From Xylaria sp. FL1777 (Eukaryota > Ascomycota > Sordariomycetes > Xylariales > Xylariaceae): 64,000 nt of DNA. Shown here in pieces: positions 23,500-36,212 of the stretch (position 1 is the stretch's first letter; each line of letters opens with the position of its first letter). A program made the translations under genes and the position numbers. Under the pieces are notes generated by a model. That model saw only the letters and a program-made list of their open reading frames with translations, ran no database searches and was not told the DNA's origin. Location of the stretch: NCBI GenBank assembly GCA_022578965.1, contig MU400524.1:248001-312000 (forward strand), given 5' to 3'.

Positions 23500-26317
23500 A
23501 TGGGGTTTTCTAGCTACTTTAAGGCCAAGAAGCCTGAGCCCAACAAGTCAACGAACAAGGCTTCCTCCACTGGCAATGCTGTCTTCTCGGAGAAGCAGCC
23601 AACGAATGCCACCGGCCAGAATGAGATGGATCTCCAAGTTCCAACGCCGAACTTCGGCTCGTCGAGGAATTCGGTTTCAAGTTCCATGTTCCTCGACGAT
23701 ATCAAACACGAGGTCATGGTTAACTACTTGTATCAGCAACAATGCTCTCATCTATGGGTAGCTGACGGATCTGGGGATGTGGAGGGTGTTTTACTACGCA
23801 AGTCTCGGGGAAGCTACATGGCTTGCCCTCCTAGACTAGCCAACTCGGCCTTCGCCATGGCTTGTGCTACCCTCAATGTTCAGGTGTGTCCTGTGAAACA
23901 CCCATGATCGCCATGCCGTGAACTAATTGGCTGACCCCTCTAGTGTGCGATGACGGTCAATTCCCGCGTTATCAAGACTTTCTTGAACTGGTCGCCAGAT
24001 GCCGTTGACGTGCCCTTGATGAACGGTTTGCGAGTTCAGATCCTGCCAACTATTGATGATTTGCCCCGAGCGAGAAAGCACCAGTTCGCTGCTTTTGTGG
24101 CTTCGGAGGCCCTTCTCGTAGTATGGGACGATGATGCACTTCATCTAGTTCAGCGCGCCCAAGCTATCGAGTCGGAATTGATGGAGCTGGTCTGGCAGAC
24201 CGGTGAGGATGATGATGAAGAGTCGGAGAAGAAGCAGAACATCTCGTTCGGAGAAGTCGAAATCGACGAAGAGAGTGGCCAGATTCTACCCGAGAAACGT
24301 CCTGTTCACATGCAGAACACCTATCTCGTCTCCGTCGTTCTCGTCATCATCACTGTCTCACTGGGTGCCGCCGCACGTCAGCTTGCTATCGAAATATCTG
24401 TTGACGGCCATTACTTACGTTTGGCTTTGATCGCGTTAGCTCCTGTGCAGATCTTCTTCACCCTGTTCTTTGCCCAAGTTATCGTCGGTTGTCTGGCCCA
24501 GATTTTTGGTCCCATTCGGCAGCTCACTATCAACTCCAAGTTCTATTCGGCCAAGCCTCCCCCGAGATTGCAGAGCAACATCCTGCCGCATGTTACGGTG
24601 CAGTGCCCTGTCTACAAGGAAGGTCTCGGCGCAGTCATTGTTCCCACCGTGCGATCTTTAAAGCAGGCTATCAGCACCTACGAACTACAAGGTGGCTCAG
24701 CCAATGTGTTCATCAACGATGATGGTCTTCAGTTGATCCCCGAAGAAGAGCGACGTGCTCGTATCGAGTTCTACGCTGACCACTCTATCGGCTGGGTTGC
24801 TCGTCCCAAGCATGGTGAGAATGGATTCCTGCGTCGTGGTAAATTCAAGAAGGCTTCCAACATGAACTTCGCCTTGATGATTTCCTGCAAGGTAGAGGAG
24901 AAGCTCGCTCAGTACAATCGTGGACCCGAGTGGTCTCAGGCAGATGAGGCTCTTGCTTATGAGAAGGCGCTTAAAGAAGTCCTCGAAGAGGACGGAAGAG
25001 CTTGGGCTGACGGTAACATTCGTGTTGGTGACTACATCCTCATCAGTAAGCAACTTAATCACCTATTTTCAATACAGAATGATTATACTGACATTTTCCC
25101 TAGTTGATTCTGACACTCGTGTGCCATCTGACTGTCTACTGGATGCTGTCTCCGAGATGGAGCAATCCCCGGATGTCGGTATCATGCAATTCTCGTCCGG
25201 TGTCATGCAAGTCGTTCACACGTATTTTGAGAACGGCATCACTTTCTTTACCAACCTCATCTACAGCGCTATTCGGTACACCGTCTCTAACGGCGACGTC
25301 GCCCCGTTCGTCGGCCACAACGCGATCCTTCGATGGAGTGCTATCCAGCAAGTCTCGTACGAGGACGAGGATGGTTACGAGAAATTTTGGTCCGAGTCTC
25401 ACGTGTCTGAAGATTTCGACATGTCTCTCCGTCTACAGTGTAACGGCTACATCATCCGCCTCGCTGCATGGGCTGGCGAAGGCTTTAAAGAGGGTGTCTC
25501 GCTAACGGTGTATGACGAGTTGGCTCGATGGGAAAAGTACGCGTACGGTTGCAACGAACTGCTGTTCCATCCCATTCGCATGTGGATCTGGAAGGGCCCG
25601 TTCACGCCTCTGTTCCGTCGCTTCTTGTTCTCCAACATTCGGTTCACCTCCAAGATCACCGTCATCTCGTACATCGGCACATACTACGCGATCGGCGCTG
25701 CCTGGATCCTGACATCGGTCAACTACTTCCTGATGGGCTGGTTCAATGGGTACCTGGACAAGTACTACGTCGACTCATGGCAGGTGTGGTTCTCCATCAT
25801 CATCGTCTTCAACGGTCTCGGAAACGTCGCCCTCGCTATCATGCGGTACCGCGTGGGTGAGAGGGGGTTGTTGTATGCTACGTACGAGAACTTCAAGTGG
25901 ACATTCCTCCTCGCCATCTTCCTGGGTGGTCTCTCTCTTCACGTCAGCCAGGCCATTCTCGCCCACATGTTCGAGATCAACATGACGTGGGGTGCCACAT
26001 CCAAGGAAGCCGAGTTCTCCAACTTCTTCATCGAAGTCCCCAAGGTGCTCAAGAGTGTAAGCCAATCTCACATCTTCCACTGCTTTTCGATAATCGAACA
26101 TGGGTACTGATACCAGATTTGTTTATAGTTCAAATACTCGATAGCGTTCTCACTGTTTTTCATTGTCGCTATCATCATCTTGGCCGTTGCACCTTTCGTG
26201 CCTATCGATTGGCGCATCACCGATTTCGTAGCCATCCTTCCCATGGCGACCGTGGCGACGAGCCATCTGTTGCTGCCTATTGCGCTCAACCCGGCTCTCA
26301 TGACCTTCTCATGGTAA
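23500..26317 (+). CDS. GT2: Processive family 2 glycosyltransferase of the fungal GT2 (hyphal surface growth) type
   Basis: Exons 23500-23883, 23944-25045, 25104-26056 and 26129-26317 give 875 residues. The order is a soluble N-terminal part with an acidic insert (DDDEESEKK), two membrane segments at about residues 260-335, then the GT-A core. The core has QCPVYKEGL, VFINDDG, DSDTRVP (the DxD-type metal site, formed across intron 2) and SEDFDMSLRLQ with the catalytic acidic residue. RWEKYAYGCNE stands in place of the chitin-synthase QxxRW. About six C-terminal membrane segments follow. This pattern matches the conserved ascomycete type 2 glycosyltransferase described in Zymoseptoria and Fusarium as needed for hyphal extension on solid surfaces and for plant infection. 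It is related to, but distinct from, chitin and hyaluronan synthases. The polysaccharide product is unknown. Its upstream and downstream neighbours are both wall-glucan GH16 proteins. Confidence 0.88.
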
Positions 26318-28299
26318 ACAGTCATTGTCTTACCATGGCTTAATAGCATTAATAATCGTTCCCTATCTTGTTTCGAGAGATGACATCATTCTCTCCCGCA
26401 TATCCCAGCGTGCGGACATTTATACACCATAAAGGGTACATACCTACCATATATATAACAACGTCAATAACGTGAGGGAGTCGGGCTTATTATTTGGTAC
26501 ATTCTGGTCTTATGTGAATGACCTCATGGGTATATTAGACCGGGACGGAGTTTGGAGAAAATGACGCACCGGATGAGACAGGTCTGTTTCGTCTTTTTTT
26601 TTTTTTTGGCATGGCGACTTTTGTCCTTGTCCTTGTTTATTTTGAAGGAGGACGACAGGTTGAACGGGATACCGTATCTTTGGTCTCGGAGGAATACGAC
26701 GGATGGTAATAAGGACGTGGATGCACAACACAGCGTCATATCTTTAAAGCATATGCATCATGTTAGATGATATATACCCACATTCTACCTTAGGTAGATA
26801 CATGTATATGTAATGAGTCTAATGACGAATTACCTAATGTCGCGTATGGACTACGCGTGCCTCTCTCTCGTGAGATACATGTAGTGTTCTGGTTTGCGAT
26901 CTTGTTCGGAACTCTCGGGACAGGGAATACATTCATTCCATTTAAAACCGAATAAAGAAGTGCCTAACCCGACATAGCTAGGTATATTTTTTACTGTACA
27001 CTACGAGTATGATACGCAGTAGATAAGACCCCTGCGCTCTTTTTTTCTCCTCCATGTACGTAGTACACGTAAGTGGTATATCTTTTGTTGTTGATCCGCC
27101 TACCTACCTAGGTATCGTTGAATATCAGCACCCTGAAGATGCCTACGACTCGTGCTTTATTTGTGCTATCTACTTCTACGCAGTAGGCCTAGATACATAG
27201 ATTGAATTGAGTGCTATCTAGGCTACCGCGAGAATCTAGTATCCGTCAAGGTGCATTACAAGTACCTCGGTACTAAGAGCTAGGTACCTACATATGTAGG
27301 TAGTTACGTAGGTACTGGAGATACCGTGCCAAGTCTGGAGAATAACCCGACCAGTGGGAAGCTAGTGAGCGGCAGAGGCCGCTCCATGCAGCACGGTGAT
27401 TGGTCGACCCCTGAATGTGGTGATCTGGTGGCCAATCCCCTTTCAGCGATATCTGCCCCCCAGATTACAGATTACCCCTTTATAGGTACGTCTCGAATAT
27501 GGTTGTACAAAAATTGGCTATGTCACACTCGTTTCGTTTTTCTTCGCCTCCTGCCATTCCTGTTTCGAGTTCGGCACCAACGGTGAATCAATCTGTTTGT
27601 CTGTCTGTCCCTCTGTCCCTCCGTCCCTCCGTCCCTCCTCCGTCTCGCACTCGACAAGAGAGAGGGGAGTAAAACAGAAAACAGACCTGTCACTCCTTTA
27701 AACCCTGCAATTGTGTTTCTACGCTTCACCTTCATTTTAGCCAGTGCGTATACACTGAACAGCGGTTGCGCTGAATACGTCGCCACTCTCTCCGAGGCTT
27801 CTCCTGGCATCAGAGCCACAAAGACTCATCGCAGTCTGTCCTGTCCTACTACACTCCTTCAACAGATAACATCGTCACTCTCTCGTCGACGCGCCGGCAT
27901 CGTGTCCTTGAAGGACCATCTGCCTGTCGTTTCTCGTCTAACAAATATATCTAATCGTTGTCGAACGCCACTCATTTCATTTTACCGAGACTTCCAAGCC
28001 CCCTACGTAGCTCCCATCCGTCAATTGTCCATCGCCCGTCTGCCCGTCTGCTCGATAACGTCTCTCGATATACCCGACACCGGGCTATGTACATTGACTG
28101 TCGATAATTATCACACCCGCCCCTTATTCCGGTAGAAAATCTACCCCATATTGACCTGTCCAACCGGTCATATAGTCACCTGCGAGAAGAGAAGAGCCAG
28201 TTTGTTGACTGGCCGTCGATAAGCCTTGGCTTCGTGCTTGCCTCGTAATATCACTCATTCATTCATTCATTCATTCGCAGGAGATACTCGATACACACC
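26318..28299. other. Intergenic region and long pyrimidine-rich leader of the CRH gene
   Basis: No gene supported. There are TAGGTACC patches near 27.1-27.3 kb, TACGCAGTA at 27013-27021 and 27177-27185, and a strongly CT-rich stretch from about 27.5 kb to the CRH start, probably leader. A 140-codon frame at 27713-28135 starts at GTG, has simple composition and is probably part of that leader. Confidence 0.55.
28256..28275. repeat. CATT microsatellite, five copies
   Basis: Five exact CATT units lie just before a GCAG in the leader of the CRH gene, 24 bases before its ATG. Confidence 0.9.
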
Positions 28300-29926
28300 A
28301 TGTTGTCATTTTCGAGATCCGCCCCGGCCCTCGCGCTGCTGGCTTCGGCCTTCATCGGATCTGCCGTGGCCCAATTGAGCACCAAATGCAATCCCATGGA
28401 GAAAACTTGCCCTGCCGATCCCGCCTTTGGAACCGCCCATACCTTCTACTTCAACAGCACACCGCCCGACGACACCTTCACTTCCGATGCGGTCGCGATC
28501 ACCTACGACGAGAAAGATGGCGCCGTGTTCACAATTTCCGAACAAGGCCAATCTACCAACCTCGCCACCAACTTTTATTTCTTCTTTGGTCGGACCGAGG
28601 TTTTGATGAAGGCCGCACGTGGACAGGGCATTATCAGCTCGATTGTGTGGGGTTCCGACACGCTTGATGAGGTCGATTGGGAGTTCAAAGGCGGCAACGA
28701 GAGTTGGGCGTTCTCCAACTACTTCGGCAAGGGTGACACCAATGTTACCGGCACTGGAGGCGACCACCCCGTAACAGGCAGCATCTACGACCTACACAAC
28801 TACACAACTGTGTGGACCCAGGATAAACTTGAATGGCACTTGGATGGGTCGCTGGTCCGCACTCTCCTTGCCAAAGATGCAAATAACACATATTACTTCC
28901 CACAAACCCCGATGACGCTCAGACTCGGTAGTTGGGTTGGTGGTGATACCAAGACACAGGCTCCCGGAACAGTTGAATGGGCTGGTGGTGCAACCGATTT
29001 CTCTCAGGGTCCTTTCACCATGTATGTGCAGAGTGCGTATGTTGAGGATTTCTCGTCGGGCAAGGAATACACATACACCGACAAGACGGGATCCTGGCAG
29101 AGCATTAAGATCACAGAGTAAGTCGCTTAATAATTCGACTCTGACATGTCGAACCTATTTTCTGACCGCCTATAGGGGTAACTCAACTGCCGCCGAAACC
29201 GTCAACAAGCCACCTGAGAAGTCACTCTCGGAGAAATGGGCTGAGCTTCCGCAGAGTGCCAAAATCGGTGTCTATGCAGCGGCTGGTGCTGTCGGCGGCC
29301 TGCTCTTCATTGCTCTCGCAGTCTACTACATCAAACAGCGACGTCAGGGCCAGAAAGAAGCCGCTCTAGCTGCGAGAATGCATGAAGAGGAGCGCCTCGA
29401 GCTTGAGCGGTTCAAGAAGGAAGGTAGAAACCCCGATGATCTTAACTTTGACGGTACAGAATACGTGGGAGCTGCTGGAAAGGGAGGCTTCGTGAGCTCG
29501 TACTCAGCTATCTCAAACTCGCCCCCAGGGAGTTCAGCTGGTCCGCCTGAAAAGGGTTGGGATCCGACAAGATCTGATGGGATGGCATCGGGCATGCCCT
29601 TGCTTAAAGAAATGAATGGTCTTGCGTCTCCCACTCACCCGCAAAGTCCCGGATTCCCTCCTTCGTCGCCTGTCAACAGAGGATTTTCAGCCTCTCCACA
29701 TGCGCCCTCAAGAATGGGTTCTACTGGTCCTCAGGTTGGTGGATATTCAGACCGAGTAAACAGCCCAGGTCCAAATTCTCCTCATATGCGCAGTCCCGGG
29801 TCACCGGCGCCTCATGACATGTATGGTATGTCAAGAATCAACAGCCCTGGACCTATGCAGTCAAATCGGGGTCCAGGCTCCCCAGGGCCTCAAGGTGGCT
29901 ATTGGAACAACGGTGGTTCTAGGTAA
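28300..29926 (+). CDS. CRH-type GH16 cell-wall transglycosylase with C-terminal membrane anchor
   Basis: Exons 28300-29117 and 29176-29926 give 522 residues. A signal peptide (about 1-24, ending GSAVAQ) leads into a CRH/UTR2-type GH16 domain. The domain has the N-terminal cysteine pair (KCNPMEKTCPADP) and the catalytic DEVDWEF at about 123-129 (E124, D126, E128). GSWVGGD and the PGTVEWAGG block follow. CRH enzymes transfer chitin chains onto beta-glucan in the wall. Many CRH proteins end in a GPI signal. Here a single membrane segment at about 302-324 (VYAAAGAVGGLLFIALAVYY) is followed by a basic stop and a long cytoplasmic tail rich in SPGP repeats. The intron lies just before the membrane part. 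The tail suggests plasma-membrane retention and cytoplasmic contacts (inference). Confidence 0.92.
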
Positions 29927-31348
29927 CCTTTTTCTTTTCAGCCATGTTAGTGAAGAGGCGATCGGCTGCAGCTCATTGCTTCGGAAAATCCCCGAACCAA
30001 ACTCTTGTTTCACAAGGCGTTGGTTGAATTATGAGAATTTTAGACACTTTATTATTGGGCGAGTTCGATGTTTGTTTGGAGGATGTTCTCGTCTCTTGTT
30101 ATTATCTGAATTTTGTGTACGATTGCTTTGCATATAACCCGTTCCTCGTTCTGTTCGATAGTAGGCTGTGGCTGATTGGGACCTGCTGCCATGGTTTGAT
30201 AGCTGCGTACCAGCTACACAATGCAAGATACCCACCCGTTTTACTACTATTTTGTAGCGCCGTGCTACATGTTCCTGCGACAAAAGAACAAGGGGGTATG
30301 CGTCTTTGACGTTAAGGGCGGTGCGGGAATATTGCCATTACACAACTCCAACTCACCGTGTCCGTGATTTATCCGAATTGAGGGTGATCGATATGGAAGA
30401 GCCGTAACCATGATTTGTAAGCGTTAGCCAGGCTCGAAAAGCACGATAGAAACTACCGTGACGAACTTATTTTAGATCAGAAAATGTGGTTAACAAGCGG
30501 ATGATGGGACAACCTAAGACTCAAAGATCACGATTAGAGTTTAGTGACATCACGAATACGTAAGGTACCCTAGCACCGGGACGGGCGTACATACATACAT
30601 TATATATACTTATATATGCTTAGTAGACTAGCCAGAACTCTATTAACCACAAGACGTCAGGCCTCTCCCCCGCATTTTACGCGATGCTCTCGCATGGTCA
30701 GCTTCGACTTTGTGGGTTGACCCCTATGTGCTATGACCTAACTTGCTTGTTCTTGACGTCCTGTCGGCTCCTTGTGCCGCTTAACTGTATGTACGTTACG
30801 GAAGAGCGGCCAGGTACGTTTGATGTATTCCAACTCCTGTATGCAGCTAATGCGTGTTTTGTCATATCTTATACGGGTAGAAACGAGGTGAATATATATG
30901 AAATACCCGTATGCTAATACCTAGTTGTTCGGCCTGGTGATGTGCATAGTACAGTAGACTGTCAAAATCAGAAAACTTCTGTCTAGCAAGGCCGTTTACA
31001 CATGGGCTAACCAGTGAAGACCAATAGGGCCTTCAGGAATCAAACCCAACTCACTAGATGTTCATTTAGCCTCTCTCCTCTGAGTGCCTAGTTCAATGTG
31101 CTCACACTGACGCTCTTCTCCGAAAAGTTTACAAAACCATGACATATCTTGAACTCACCGTGACTAGAACACTAATATCTATAAAGACGAATGCCACCGT
31201 CTTGGACCATAAGATCCACATCTCTTTACCCAAACACCCCTATATCTCCAGAGTATTCCGGTGAAAATCTACCCCTATTTAAACCATTACAAGCCTTTCC
31301 CATCTTATAAAGCTTGTTAACATCCATATATCTATCTCTATATTTATC
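29927..31348. other. Intergenic region
   Basis: No gene seen in about 1.4 kb. The far end is the promoter of the small secreted protein gene. Confidence 0.6.
31276..31283 (+). promoter_or_regulatory. TATA-like element of small secreted protein gene
   Basis: TATTTAAA lies 73 bases before the ATG; a second AT-rich element (TATAAAG) at 31316-31322 is an alternative. Confidence 0.4.
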
Positions 31349-32042
31349 ATGTACATCATCAAGCTCATCTTCCCGGCATTGCTCGTCCTCCCGGGATTAG
31401 CGCAAGCCAGTCCCTTATCAGGCGAAGGCTTAATCGAAATTGAAAACGCCAACCTACCATCTAAGGCTGAAGATCTATCAGTACCCCGTCGAGACGAACC
31501 CGACTCGTCCGGTATGCTTTCCCACCGATCACTCGTCATGGCGTCCCACTCCCCACCGCTGAACAGATCAGCGCCCGCCTTTTATTCACTGGTCCCTGAC
31601 GCATGACATAGATCCCGACGACACGATCAAGCCTGTTCAAGAGCTAAACGTAGGAGCCCCGGATCCAAACTCGCAGAATCCACCGCTGTGCCCACCCGGC
31701 GAGTACTTCGATCCACGCCTGCGCCGCTGCCTACGCATCGACCCGCTGCCGCGTCCGCAATGTCCGCGTGGTCAGCAGCCGTACTGTGGACGCGGGATAG
31801 GGGATCAGATCCCTTATGGTGAGTCTTTCCTGGCGGTTACTTTCCCTTCCCACTTGCTCGCTCCGATGACTGGAAATGACTGGATGGACAATACGGCGGG
31901 ATGGGGATCAAAGAGATTGGTTATCAGTTTAAAAGAATCAGGTGCTGACTAGATTTGGTGCTTTGATATAGACAGCAACAACCCCCATTGCTGGAGAAAC
32001 AGGGGATATAGGACGTTCTGCTATGGGCGTCGCAGGGTCTGA
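31349..32042 (+). CDS. Small secreted six-cysteine protein
   Basis: Exons 31349-31511, 31612-31818 and 31972-32042 join in frame to 146 residues. A clear signal peptide ends at about residue 21 (LPGLAQAS). An acidic pro-like stretch follows, with a dibasic site (VPRRDE, about residue 48) that a Kex2-type protease could cut. The C-terminal half is basic and proline-rich with six cysteines: LCPPGEYFDP, RRCLRID, PQCPRG, PYCGRG, HCWRN and FCYGRR. An even number of cysteines in a small secreted protein suggests disulphides, as in fungal effectors or antimicrobial proteins. I recognise no family. The downstream neighbour on the same strand is a secreted S41-family peptidase. The evidence for a gene is the signal peptide plus two well-formed introns whose removal joins the cysteine-rich frame. 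Confidence 0.75.
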
Positions 32043-33331
32043 GATACCATTGTCGTTGGCGTACGGGAGTAAGGTTCTGGATTTGAACTGGGGTGGTTGC
32101 TTGGTTGTCAACATCTGAACTCGGGAAATGGGTGCGTTTCGTCTTTACTGGAATCGGGTATGTTTCAGCGGAAAAGAAATTTGCTACCGCTAGGTTGTAA
32201 TAATAATTCACCTTGTTATGCATGATAAGGGCTCATCAATGTCACTTTAGCCGGGGATTCGCTCTCACCTCACCTGATATTCTTGAAGTGTTTTTGTCAC
32301 ATCCTGGCATCTTGAAAATATGACTCAATTGTTGCCCAACAGCTCAGAGACAAGGGTTTGCGACTGTCTATCCCAAATGTGTAGTCATTCAAGTCACAAA
32401 CTGCCCTCTATGTAGTTTGGATATGTGCTTCTGAATCGCGCAGTGCTACGGTTCTATGCGTAGGAAGTGTAGGTGAGCCCCTTTCTACTTACATCAGGAG
32501 CAAGGATTCCCCAACATTGTACCTTGGTCTTGGCTTTCGGGGTAGACTTCTCTCCACGGACCATCCGTGTACGCTCGTACAATGGGAAGAATTGGTTGTT
32601 GGCAGAGGTCACTTCGCAGCATTGGGCTATACCGAGAGATTTGAAAGCAGCCATTGAATTGGAAGATCTATAATATCCCACTTCGACTCCAGTATAAGTA
32701 AGTCGCTCATAGCCTTTGCCAGAGTGTATAAGTCATGACTAGAGGTCAATTGCCAAGAGATCGGCACGGCACGAAAATTATAATGTGCACCTTGGCACTG
32801 ATGCTTGGCCAGAAAAGAAATGAGACAAGCATCCTTAGCTCAACGCCTTGACGATAACGTATCTTCCCCATTTCCATGCCAAAACATTGAGTACCGGTAG
32901 CCAACTACATGTAGCTGTCCCGTATAAATCGATCCCATGTTGTGTGGAAGAGCTGCTCAAGATGGTATTGTGTCCATGTAATGCTTGCGGCTCGTCGCCG
33001 TTAAACAGCTCAGCTGGCTACTGCATGAATGCAACCTGGGCAGATCCGCGGAAGACCCAATATACAGATCGGGATCATGACCAATTATAACAGCTCTGGT
33101 AGATGCATGGGTCTACGACATTAGATACCGTAGTGTTCAAAAGGGAATACGGTAGCGATAAGCAGTCACCTACCTAATCCGGACGAAATGCGTGCTCTGG
33201 CTGCGTGAAGGCGCAAAGAAACAGCTAGAAAAGCTGCCGAACGCGTCGTAGCCGCTCTTCATGATGTCTTCTCTCCAACTCCGTCTTTGTCGCTCTTTTC
33301 GGGGACTGGGAATTACCTTGGGACCATAGCC
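32043..33331. other. Intergenic region
   Basis: Open frames of 60-80 codons at 32473-32673 and 32848-33090 look ordinary and carry no motif. No gene is supported. Confidence 0.5.
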
Positions 33332-35593
33332 ATGAAGTTCTCTGCTATTCACGCGGCCGCGTTCGCAGCAGCCGTTGCGGCTTCAACACCGACCGAACCG
33401 TGTGCGGTTGTGAGCTCTGCTTGGGCAGCTCAGATCGCTGCCACAGCTACTCCTACCGTCCAGGCGAAAGTTGCTTACGATTGTCTCAATTCCGTCCCAA
33501 TTGACAAGGCGGGGGCACTGCGATATATCGAGTCGAACAGGCCTTACATCGAGTGGCAGTCCGACACGGTATTCAAGAAGAACCCTCCCAGGGACTACTT
33601 CTACCCGCCTCACGACATCTGGGGTGTGCTAAATCAGATCGAGGCCGATATCAAGGCAGACAAGTATTCTAACGAGTATGCTTGGCAGCAAGACTACTAC
33701 GTGAAGCTCTTCGGCCCTTCCCATGACGGACATTTCGTATCTTACCCAGATGTCCTGACCAATGCCATCGAATGGCAGCGTCCTTACGCGCTGGTCTCCA
33801 TCAGTGACAAACCAGATGGTTCTACCCCGAAGATCAAGGTATACAGCGACGTGATCTCCTCTCCAAACAAAGCGTCTGTCGTGACGAAGATCAACGGAGA
33901 GGACGCCGAGGCGTTCCTAAGCAAGTGGATTTTCGCAGTGTCTGGAAATCAGGATGCTGATGCAGCCTATAACTCGCTTTTCTACGAGAAGGCTTACGAG
34001 GCCGAGGTTGCTTCCACGGGCTACTTTCACAACGGTGGTCGCACCAGGTTTGTACACTCCAAGCTTCCAAGTGGCGCCAACATGAAATGTTAAGACTGTG
34101 GCAGATATGTATGGCCCGGTAGCACGACGTCCCTCAAATTCGCCAACGGAACATCCGTAAAGCTCGATAACGTGGCTCGCATAAAGGGAGACTGGACTGG
34201 TGTTGTCGATGGACCTTCCTACTTCGCCAAGTTTGCCCCTGGAGCCCAGGCCAACGCCAAAAGTACCCCTACTCCCACTCCCACTCCCACACCGTCTCCC
34301 GCCGCTGTGGCTGGCGTACCCGGATATCCCGCGCCAGTGATTGTTTCGAGCGACGGCGTTATTTCAGGTTATTACCTTGATGGCGATTTCGACGATACCG
34401 CTGTGCTCGTCGCCCTGTCCTTCTCTCCAGACAACCCGTCAGAATTCCAGCAGGTCGCGCAGGATTTCTTTGCAGCCGCCAAGGCGGCCGGGAAGAAGAA
34501 CCTCGTTGTAGATGTGTCGGCAAATGGTGGAGGATACATCTTTAGCGGCTACGATCTCTTCCGCCAACTCTTCCCCGATATTGTTCAAGAGGGGCTCGGT
34601 CGATGGAGGGAGAACCCGGGCTTCAAGGCTGTCTCCGATGTCTACTCGGCCAACTCGGCCAACTTCAATCCAGACACGGCTCCTGAAGACATCATCTACC
34701 AGTACGAGTCGGTGTACAACTGGCGGTACGACATCGACGAGTCAAACAAGCACTTCACCTCCTATGCGGACAAGTTCGGGCCAAAGACGTTCCTTGGCGA
34801 CAAGTTCACGGACGTCATGCAGTGGGACTTCAACGATCCTCTGAACACCATTAACGCGACCTACGGGTTCGGCACCGACATAACGGGGTACCGCAGCCGC
34901 GCCAACTTCACGCGGCCCTTCGCCGGTCCCGAGAACATCGTCCTCGTGCTCGACGGCTACTGCGCGTCCACCTGTACGCTGTTCTCGCAGTTCTTGGTCC
35001 ACGACGCCGGCGTCAAGACGATCGCCTTTGGAGGGCGGCCTTCAAAAAAGGGTCTAATCCAGGGTGTAGGCGGCGTCAAGGGCTCACAGAGCTACGGGTA
35101 CGAGGATGTTTTGGCCAACGTGCAGGAGGCCATCGCCTTCACCAACGACTCGGCGATCATCAAGACGCTGAGCGCGTACGACACGTACGTGATAGAGCGC
35201 AACCAAGTGTCTAGTCTGAACGTCAAGGACGAGATCCTCCGATCCCATCTCAAGGACGGCTTGCCTGCGCAGTTCGTAGCCGAGTACTCTGACTGCAGGC
35301 TGTTTTGGACCGAGGCCACCATCAAGGACGTCTCCGAGGTCTGGAAGGCCGCCGCCACATCTGCGTTCAAGGGCGGCAAGTGTGCGTACGGTGGCATTGA
35401 TAAGCCGGCTTACCCGTCTGAGTCTCAGTCTAAGAGGGCGACGCTTCGCCCTGCCCCATTCGACAAGCCGCGCTTCGTTCTCCAGGGGTCGCTCCCCGCG
35501 TCCCCTGTCCAGCGTGCCACGGTGTCTAAGCGTAGCCTGGGCAAGACGCAGTCCATGACTTTTGCGAACCAGTTCATGAAGGTCATTGATTAA
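33332..35593 (+). CDS. Secreted peptidase S41 family protein (UstP/CPAF-like fungal group)
   Basis: Two exons (33332-34047, 34105-35593) give 734 residues. Unspliced, the reading is interrupted by an in-frame TAA at 34091. The 57-base intron 34048-34104 (GTTTGT...GGCAG) removes it and restores the conserved GGRTRYVWPGSTTSLKF region. A signal peptide spans about 1-18. The N-terminal module has PYIEWQSDT and the HDGHFVSYPD block. A TPTPTPTPTPSP linker follows, then the S41 core: ANGGGYIFSGYDLFRQLFPD and LDGYCASTCTLFSQF, with the putative Ser nucleophile in CAST. The group includes UstP of ustiloxin clusters, but most members are isolated genes. It is flanked by a small secreted protein upstream and a flavin monooxygenase relic downstream. 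Substrate unknown. Confidence 0.88.
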
Positions 35594-36212
35594 AAGGGGA
35601 AAATTAAAAGAAGTGAAAAGTCACATCACTGTGTATGCCTGGTAACGTTTTTTCTGGGTACGATGTATTTTTATGAGATATTATTGGGTATATATGGCCA
35701 ATAAGAACAATCGAATACAAATGCCGCATGCAAGTGTTAACCAGGTAGAGTACATGTCCGTTAGCCTCATCTCGCCGCCTAAGGTTCTTGGAACCGATAA
35801 TCGTTTCTCGCCTACTCTAGGTTACTCTCCTATGAGTATTTTAGAGCCGGGTTTTCCTTCCTATCTTGGAACTTACAAAGTTCAAGGACGTTTGTTCGGG
35901 TGAAAGACACATCATAGAAGTTCCGCATAACTTAGAAACTCGCAGATCGTGACCAAATAAGGATAATTAACTCTGAGTGGGCCATAAACACCACTCGTGA
36001 TCTCAAAAGTACACGGCATTCCTCGTCTAGACTCCTTTAAGGGTTTACCGTTGAACAACTGCCGCGATAACCTCAAGGACTCACGCCCAGAGGAACCAAC
36101 AAGCTATTGTCAATATAGGGCATGTGAGGGTATGTAGTAGAATGGCACTTTACGTAGTATGCGCATGCCAGTCCCAGCCTACCGCTGCCTAACCTACCTT
36201 TCGAGGCGGTTC
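35594..36212. other. Intergenic region
   Basis: No gene seen. It contains the 3' region of the S41 gene and the 3' side of the monooxygenase relic. Confidence 0.6.

Noticed and set aside
27713..28135. 140-codon frame before the CRH gene
   Set aside because: Starts at GTG, is pyrimidine-rich and simple in composition, and fits a long leader better than a gene.
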